Positions 7,287-10,490 of a stretch of DNA of 10,490 nucleotides are shown here, piece after piece; position 1 is the first letter of the stretch, and each line of letters begins with the position of its first letter. The translations under genes were made by a program, and so were the position numbers. Below the pieces are notes generated by a model. It saw nothing but the letters and a program-made list of their open reading frames with translations, had not been told where the DNA came from and made no database searches. Source of the DNA: an uncultured Lachnospiraceae bacterium (GTDB lineage Bacteria; Bacillota; Clostridia; Lachnospirales; Lachnospiraceae); NCBI GenBank assembly GCA_902796375.1, contig CADBOW010000144.1, positions 1-10,490 of the forward strand. Direction: 5' to 3'.

Positions 7287-8015
7287 CTATCTAATCGACA
7301 TAATCTCCTCTGCTTCCGCAAGTTGTGCCTTGGTATTCACTCCGAGGATCTCATTGGTATCCGACACCGGCATGGCATCCACGCGGCCTCCGGCAGTCTT
7401 GATCAGCTCGATGGTATCCGTGAGATAGTACTCACCCTGGGCATTTTCATTTGTCAGCTTGCCGAGGCTGTCCTGGAGCATGGCCGTATCGAACAGATAC
7501 ATCCCGGCATTGATCTCTCTGGTAGCCCTCTCCTCCTCTGTGCAGTCCTTGTCCTCGGTGATCTTGAGGAATGCTCCCTCCGCATCACGAAGGATCCTTC
7601 CATATCCCTTCGGATCCTCCAGGATCGCGGAAAGGACTGTGACTCCGTTTCCGGCGGTCCGATGTGCCTCGCAGAGCTTTCGAAGGGTATCTGACGTGAC
7701 CAGAGGCGTATCCCCGCAAAGGATCAGGGTCTCTCCCTCCTGTCCCAGCTGATCCGCCGCACACATAACCGCATGCCCGGTTCCCAGCTGCTCCGTCTGC
7801 TCCGCATACAGAACCGTATCCTTCAGCTCTGCATGTACCATTTCACTTTTGTATCCGGCGATCACGATCACCCTGTCGGCTCCCGCACCACGGGCCGCTT
7901 CGATCACATGGCTCACCATGGGCTTCCCGCAGCAGGTGTGAAGCACCTTCGGCAGCTCCGACTCCATCCGGGTTCCCTTGCCTGCTGCAAGGATTAATGC
8001 TGTAAGTTGACTCAT
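7287..8015 (-). CDS. glmU: GlmU-type UDP-GlcNAc pyrophosphorylase, uridylyltransferase domain only
   Basis: Sugar-1-phosphate nucleotidyltransferase of 242 residues, homologous to the N-terminal half of GlmU, which joins UTP and GlcNAc-1-phosphate to form UDP-GlcNAc for peptidoglycan and teichoic acid synthesis. Active-site motifs are complete: LILAAGKGTRM (7-17), LPKVLH with Lys23, EQLGTGHAV (75-83), GDTPL with metal-binding Asp102, GYGRI (137-141), EINAGMYLF (167-175), NAQGEYYLTD (191-200) and the metal ligand Asn227 in LGVN. It stops 15 residues later, in what is the linker helix of full-length GlmU (about 450-460 residues). The left-handed beta-helix acetyltransferase domain is therefore absent, and only 34 bases separate the stop from pth, so no remnant exists here. 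The start has GGAGG seven bases upstream. Alternative: a related nucleotidyltransferase with a different sugar substrate. The symbol reflects domain homology and position next to spoVG and pth. Confidence 0.85.
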   Translation of the reverse strand: MSQLTALILAAGKGTRMESELPKVLHTCCGKPMVSHVIEAARGAGADRVIVIAGYKSEMVHAELKDTVLYAEQTEQLGTGHAVMCAADQLGQEGETLILCGDTPLVTSDTLRKLCEAHRTAGNGVTVLSAILEDPKGYGRILRDAEGAFLKITEDKDCTEEERATREINAGMYLFDTAMLQDSLGKLTNENAQGEYYLTDTIELIKTAGGRVDAMPVSDTNEILGVNTKAQLAEAEEIMSIR

Positions 8016-8053
8016 TTTCTATCCTCCGTATCGATCCAAACTCACGAAAAATG

Positions 8054-8124
8054 AGTGCATCACTTTCAATTTCATACATAATTTCCATCCGAAACCGGTA
8101 TGTCAGATTGAAAAATGCTGCACT
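8054..8124 (-). repeat. Long imperfect hairpin in the glmU-pth-mfd leader
   Basis: Three nested inverted repeats share one axis: 8119-8124 with 8054-8059 (AGTGCA/TGCACT on the - strand), 8107-8113 with 8064-8070 (TTTCAAT/ATTGAAA), and 8098-8102 with 8073-8077 (CATAC/GTATG). They are separated by small internal loops and close a loop of about 20 bases. The predicted transcription start from the promoter at 8131-8158 is close to 8124, so the outer stem would begin almost at the 5' end of the mRNA. No known riboswitch class was recognised. Confidence 0.5.
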
Positions 8125-8130
8125 ATTAAC

Positions 8131-8158
8131 AGTTTACACAATTCCCGGGGAAAGTCAA
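8131..8158 (-). promoter_or_regulatory. Putative sigma-A-type promoter for the glmU-pth-mfd operon
   Basis: On the - strand, TTGACT (8158-8153; 5 of 6 consensus) and TAAACT (8136-8131; 4 of 6) are separated by 16 bases. The site lies just after the spoVG terminator and about 115 bases before the glmU-like start, which is where a promoter for the downstream genes is needed. It is predicted only from consensus. Confidence 0.5.
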
Positions 8159-8170
8159 GGATACAACGTA

Positions 8171-8206
8171 AAAGGATCCCCCGCAGTGATCTGCGAAGGA
8201 TCCTTT
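8171..8206 (-). terminator. Probable terminator after spoVG
   Basis: A 9-bp stem (8171-8179 AAAGGATCC, 8198-8206 GGATCCTTT) has two unpaired bases on each side, then a further 5-bp stem (8182-8186 with 8191-8195) capped by a 4-base loop. In the spoVG direction it ends in TTTTACG, a short U-run. The opposite strand has a better run, TTTCTTTAT. It starts 22 bases after the spoVG stop. Termination may be partial, allowing some readthrough into the glmU-like gene. Confidence 0.68.
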
Positions 8207-8228
8207 CTTTATCCATCCAAACCGGATA

Positions 8229-8504
8229 CTAAAACTCGTCCGGCTCTTCCAGAGATGTCTGCTCATATTTCTCCAGGATCAGAGTCTGGATCATCTCTCT
8301 GGTTCCGGAATTGATCGGATGAGCGATATCTCTGTACTCACCGTCAGATGATTTTCTGCTTGGCATAGCGATAAAAAGTCCCTTTTCACCCTCTATTACC
8401 TTAATATCGTGGATAACGAACTCGTTGTCGATCGTGATGGAGACAACGGCTCTCATCTTACCCTCCTTGGCTACTTTTCGTACACGTACGTCTGTAATCT
8501 GCAT
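8229..8504 (-). CDS. spoVG: SpoVG regulatory nucleic-acid-binding protein
   Basis: Small conserved Firmicute protein, 91 residues, named for a role in B. subtilis spore cortex formation and division control. Homologues in Staphylococcus, Borrelia and Listeria bind DNA or RNA and act as regulators. The sequence shows the family's start MQITDVRVRKV, the core RAVVSITIDNEFVIHDIKVIEG-like segment (18-39), GLFIAMPSRKS (42-52) and the signature FRDIAHPI-like YRDIAHPINSGTRE (57-70), followed by a variable acidic C-terminus. The ATG at 8504 has AGGGGAGG nine bases upstream. It lies downstream of glgD and upstream of the glmU-like gene, with its own terminator. The spoVG-glmU neighbourhood is as in B. 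subtilis. No clear promoter was found directly upstream, so it may depend on glgCD readthrough or on a promoter within the end of glgD. Presence of spoVG does not by itself prove sporulation. Confidence 0.96.
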   Translation of the reverse strand: MQITDVRVRKVAKEGKMRAVVSITIDNEFVIHDIKVIEGEKGLFIAMPSRKSSDGEYRDIAHPINSGTREMIQTLILEKYEQTSLEEPDEF

Positions 8505-8534
8505 TTTGTAAAACCTCCCCTAATATATCTCATT

Positions 8535-8558
8535 TGAATCGGGCTTTCACCCGATTCA
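8535..8558 (-). other. Hairpin between glgD and spoVG
   Basis: A perfect 9-bp stem (8535-8543 TGAATCGGG, 8550-8558 CCCGATTCA) with a 6-base loop lies 12 bases after the glgD stop and about 15 bases before the spoVG ribosome binding site. No U-tract follows on the - strand (AAATGAGAT), so it is not a standard terminator. It could be an mRNA stability or processing element separating glgCD from spoVG, or a weak terminator. Role unknown. Confidence 0.6.
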
Positions 8559-8570
8559 TAGGATGCAGTG

Positions 8571-9695
8571 TTATAGTGTGTAACGGAAACTCTTTTCCAC
8601 TATGATCTTCGGTTTTCCTGCCTCACCGGTATGAACCGTATTGGCCCGGATCGTATCTCTGGACTCGATGATACAGTTCTCCAGATAGCAGTTATCTCCG
8701 ATATGAACATCATTCAGAATGATGGAATTCTTGATAACACAGTTGTTGCCTACATAAACCTTCTTGAACAGAATGGAATTCTCCACCGTACCGTTGATGA
8801 TACAGCCGCTGGCGATCAGACTGTTGCTGGCAACTGCCTCTCCGTTATACTTCGCCGGCGGAAGGTCCTCAACCTTGGTATAAACACCGGGCTGCTGACG
8901 GAAGAAATAATCACGCACATCCTGCTTCAGGAAGTCCATATTCGTCCGATAGTAGGAGTCCACAGAACCTACATTTCTCCAATATCCCTCCAGACGGAAG
9001 GCATTGATCTTCTTGATATTCTTGTAACGAACCAGAATATCCTTTACGAAATCGGTCCGTCCTTCTGCGGCACAGGCCTCCAGAAGCTCGATCAGCTGAC
9101 GTCTGCGGATCACGTAAACGCCGATGGAAGCGGTATTGGTCTCTGCCACGATGGGCTTCTCCTCGAAATCCTCCACCCGGTTGTTGTCTCCGAGTCTTAC
9201 CACACCGAAACGGCTGATGTCATCCTCATCCGGAGAAAGGTCCTTGGTCACGATGGTGATATCTGCGCCCTTCGAGATATGATCCTCCAGAACCTTGTTG
9301 TAATCCAGCTTGTAGATACCGTCACCGGAAGCGATCACCACATAAGGCTCATGGGCATCCTTCAGGAAATTGATATTCTGATACAAAGCATCCGCCGTGC
9401 CCTTGTACCAGTAGCTGTTGGTGGTGGTGATGGTCGGTGTGAAGATGTACATACCGCCCTGCTTTCTTCCGAAATCCCACCACTTGGAAGAATTCAGATG
9501 TTCATTCAACGATCTGGAATTATACTGTGTATATACGGCAACTCTCTGGATATGGGAATTCGACATGTTCGACAGTGCGAAGTCGATCGCTCTGTAGCAG
9601 CCTGCCACCGGCATAGCCGCGACAGCACGCTTTGCGGAAAGCTCCTCCATCCTGCTGCTGTTGCCACCTGCTAAGATAATACCGATTGCTCTCAT
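8571..9695 (-). CDS. glgD: Glucose-1-phosphate adenylyltransferase subunit GlgD
   Basis: Second, GlgC-like subunit of the ADP-glucose pyrophosphorylase of Firmicutes, which with GlgC makes ADP-glucose for glycogen synthesis in the cytosol. It has 374 residues: a nucleotidyltransferase fold (1-255), then left-handed beta-helix repeats (about 285-350) such as IINGTVENSILF and VHIGDNCYLEN. The N-terminal loop reads LAGGNSSRM (8-16), the GlgD form, where GlgC has AGGQG(S/T)RL. The conserved AKPAV and GGK(Y/F)R motifs of catalytic GlgC are changed (Val25 for Lys, Cys33 for Lys), consistent with a regulatory subunit. WYKGTADA (96-103), SGD (123-125) and FEEKP (177-181) are kept. The ATG at 9695 follows the glgC stop by two bases, with AGGTGAG upstream, so the pair is tightly coupled. 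Being a regulatory rather than an active subunit is inferred from the family. Confidence 0.93.
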   Translation of the reverse strand: MRAIGIILAGGNSSRMEELSAKRAVAAMPVAGCYRAIDFALSNMSNSHIQRVAVYTQYNSRSLNEHLNSSKWWDFGRKQGGMYIFTPTITTTNSYWYKGTADALYQNINFLKDAHEPYVVIASGDGIYKLDYNKVLEDHISKGADITIVTKDLSPDEDDISRFGVVRLGDNNRVEDFEEKPIVAETNTASIGVYVIRRRQLIELLEACAAEGRTDFVKDILVRYKNIKKINAFRLEGYWRNVGSVDSYYRTNMDFLKQDVRDYFFRQQPGVYTKVEDLPPAKYNGEAVASNSLIASGCIINGTVENSILFKKVYVGNNCVIKNSIILNDVHIGDNCYLENCIIESRDTIRANTVHTGEAGKPKIIVEKSFRYTL

Positions 9696-9697
9696 AT

Positions 9698-10489
9698 CTA
9701 CTCACCTGCCTTTATAATGCTTGAGCCGCTGGCCAGCACGCCATCCGGATACTCGTCCTTCGTCGTTACACCGATGATCGCCGTATTCTTTCCGACGGAT
9801 ACTCCGTCCGGGATCACGGAATTCTCTCCGATCGTAGCCAGACCGAAAGCATAAATGTGAGGTGCGAAATCATTCGGTGCTTCCTCACCCACACCCAGCT
9901 TCACGTCTTTTCCGACCTGAACACCTTCTGCAAGGATCGCCTTATCCAGCTCGCAGTTATCTCCGATGGTGACACCGTTCATGATGATGGAATTCCGGAC
10001 CACCGTACCCTTGCCGATCGTAACGCCGGAGCCGATGACCGAGTTCTCCACATCTCCGTGGATCTCCGTTCCTTCACCGATGATGGACTTTGCCACCTTG
10101 CTCCCCTCTGCGATGTACTGAGGCGGAAGATTGTCGCTCTTGGTATAGATCCGCCAGAACTCCTCATAGAGGTTGAACTCGGGGATGATATCCACCAGCT
10201 CCATATTTGCTTCCCAGTAGGATCCCAGTGTCCCGACATCCTTCCAGTAGCCCTTGAAATCGTAGGCACAGATCTTCTTGCCCTGCTCATGCACGTGCGG
10301 AATGATATGCTTACCGAAATCGCAGGACGGAACATCCTTCATCTCGATCAGCGCGTCACGAAGAACAGGCCAGCTGAAAATGTAAATACCCATAGAAGCC
10401 TTGTTGCTTCTGGGCTTCTCCGGCTTCTCCTCGAATTCATGGATCACGCCCTGGTCATCAGTGATCACCACGCCGAAACGGCTGGCTTC
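9698..10489 (-). CDS. glgC: Glucose-1-phosphate adenylyltransferase GlgC, C-terminal part; 5' end outside window
   Basis: Catalytic ADP-glucose pyrophosphorylase subunit, which converts ATP and glucose-1-phosphate to ADP-glucose, the first committed step of glycogen synthesis. The 263 visible residues begin in the catalytic domain with EASRFGVV and continue through HEFEEKP (with the glucose-1-phosphate-binding Lys), ASMGIYIF and GYWKDVGTLGSYWEAN. They end in the left-handed beta-helix, with hexapeptide-type repeats such as VTIGKGTVVRNSIIMNGVTI and GENSVIPDGVSVGKN. About 120-160 N-terminal residues, including the AGGQGTRL loop, lie beyond the right edge. The GTG at 10471 is an internal valine. 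The TAG stop at 9698-9700 is two bases before the glgD ATG, so the two form an operon. The pairing with GlgD matches the hetero-oligomeric GlgCD enzyme known from Geobacillus. Confidence 0.95.
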   Translation of the reverse strand, partial: EASRFGVVITDDQGVIHEFEEKPEKPRSNKASMGIYIFSWPVLRDALIEMKDVPSCDFGKHIIPHVHEQGKKICAYDFKGYWKDVGTLGSYWEANMELVDIIPEFNLYEEFWRIYTKSDNLPPQYIAEGSKVAKSIIGEGTEIHGDVENSVIGSGVTIGKGTVVRNSIIMNGVTIGDNCELDKAILAEGVQVGKDVKLGVGEEAPNDFAPHIYAFGLATIGENSVIPDGVSVGKNTAIIGVTTKDEYPDGVLASGSSIIKAGE

Positions 10490-10490
10490 C

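Noticed and set aside
7253..7321. Longer pth start adding 23 residues
   Set aside because: It would overlap the end of the glmU-like gene and precede the conserved MKIIAGLGNPG start, which has its own ribosome binding site.
8517..8550. Possible spoVG promoter GTGAAA-17-TATATT on the - strand
   Set aside because: It would start transcription at the ribosome binding site itself, leaving no usable leader. Likely chance.
8631..9674. 347-codon open frame on the + strand opposite glgD
   Set aside because: It is antisense to a complete glgD and has no recognisable domain, so it is a codon-bias shadow.
1..10490. Mobile element, prophage, CRISPR, tRNA or defence system
   Set aside because: Nothing supports any of these. 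All coding space is taken by recognisable genes, no repeat-spacer pattern was seen, and the intergenic gaps are short.

Overview
This window looks like chromosomal core DNA from a low-to-moderate-GC Gram-positive, most likely a clostridium of the Lachnospiraceae type. The evidence is a SpoVG gene, strong AGGAGG-like ribosome binding sites, a lipobox lipoprotein, a paired GlgC/GlgD glycogen system, and the gene order spoVG - glmU - pth - mfd. That order matches the Bacillus subtilis spoVG-glmU-prs-ctc-pth-fin-mfd region with several members missing. Base composition is slightly above 50% GC by eye. The family-level assignment is inference; no rRNA or other phylogenetic marker is present.

Layout. 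On the + strand, the 3' part of dut (dUTPase, cut by the window edge) ends in a clear intrinsic terminator. It is followed by mgtE, a complete Mg2+ channel/transporter with N, CBS and membrane domains. mgtE converges on the rest of the window, and a strong bidirectional terminator (1974-2017) separates the two. All remaining genes lie on the - strand. In transcription order from the right edge they are: glgC (5' end outside the window), glgD, spoVG, a terminator, a promoter and structured leader, a one-domain glmU, pth, mfd, and a parvulin-like lipoprotein gene that overlaps mfd by four bases (ATGA).

How the genes fit together. glgC/glgD make ADP-glucose for glycogen. spoVG encodes a small nucleic-acid-binding regulator. 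The glmU-like gene supplies the uridylyltransferase step toward UDP-GlcNAc for the cell wall. pth recycles peptidyl-tRNA, mfd couples repair to transcription, and the lipoprotein probably acts in folding or quality control of exported proteins. dut keeps dUTP low and mgtE imports Mg2+.

Most of the window is ordinary housekeeping sequence, and I found no phage, IS, CRISPR, tRNA or defence genes. The observations most worth checking are: the GlmU homologue that stops at the domain boundary and lacks its acetyltransferase half, together with the absence of prs; a long imperfect hairpin that would begin at the predicted 5' end of the glmU-pth-mfd transcript; a structured mgtE 3' region with alternative pairing to the shared terminator; and a parvulin-like lipoprotein without a recognisable first half of the isomerase fold.
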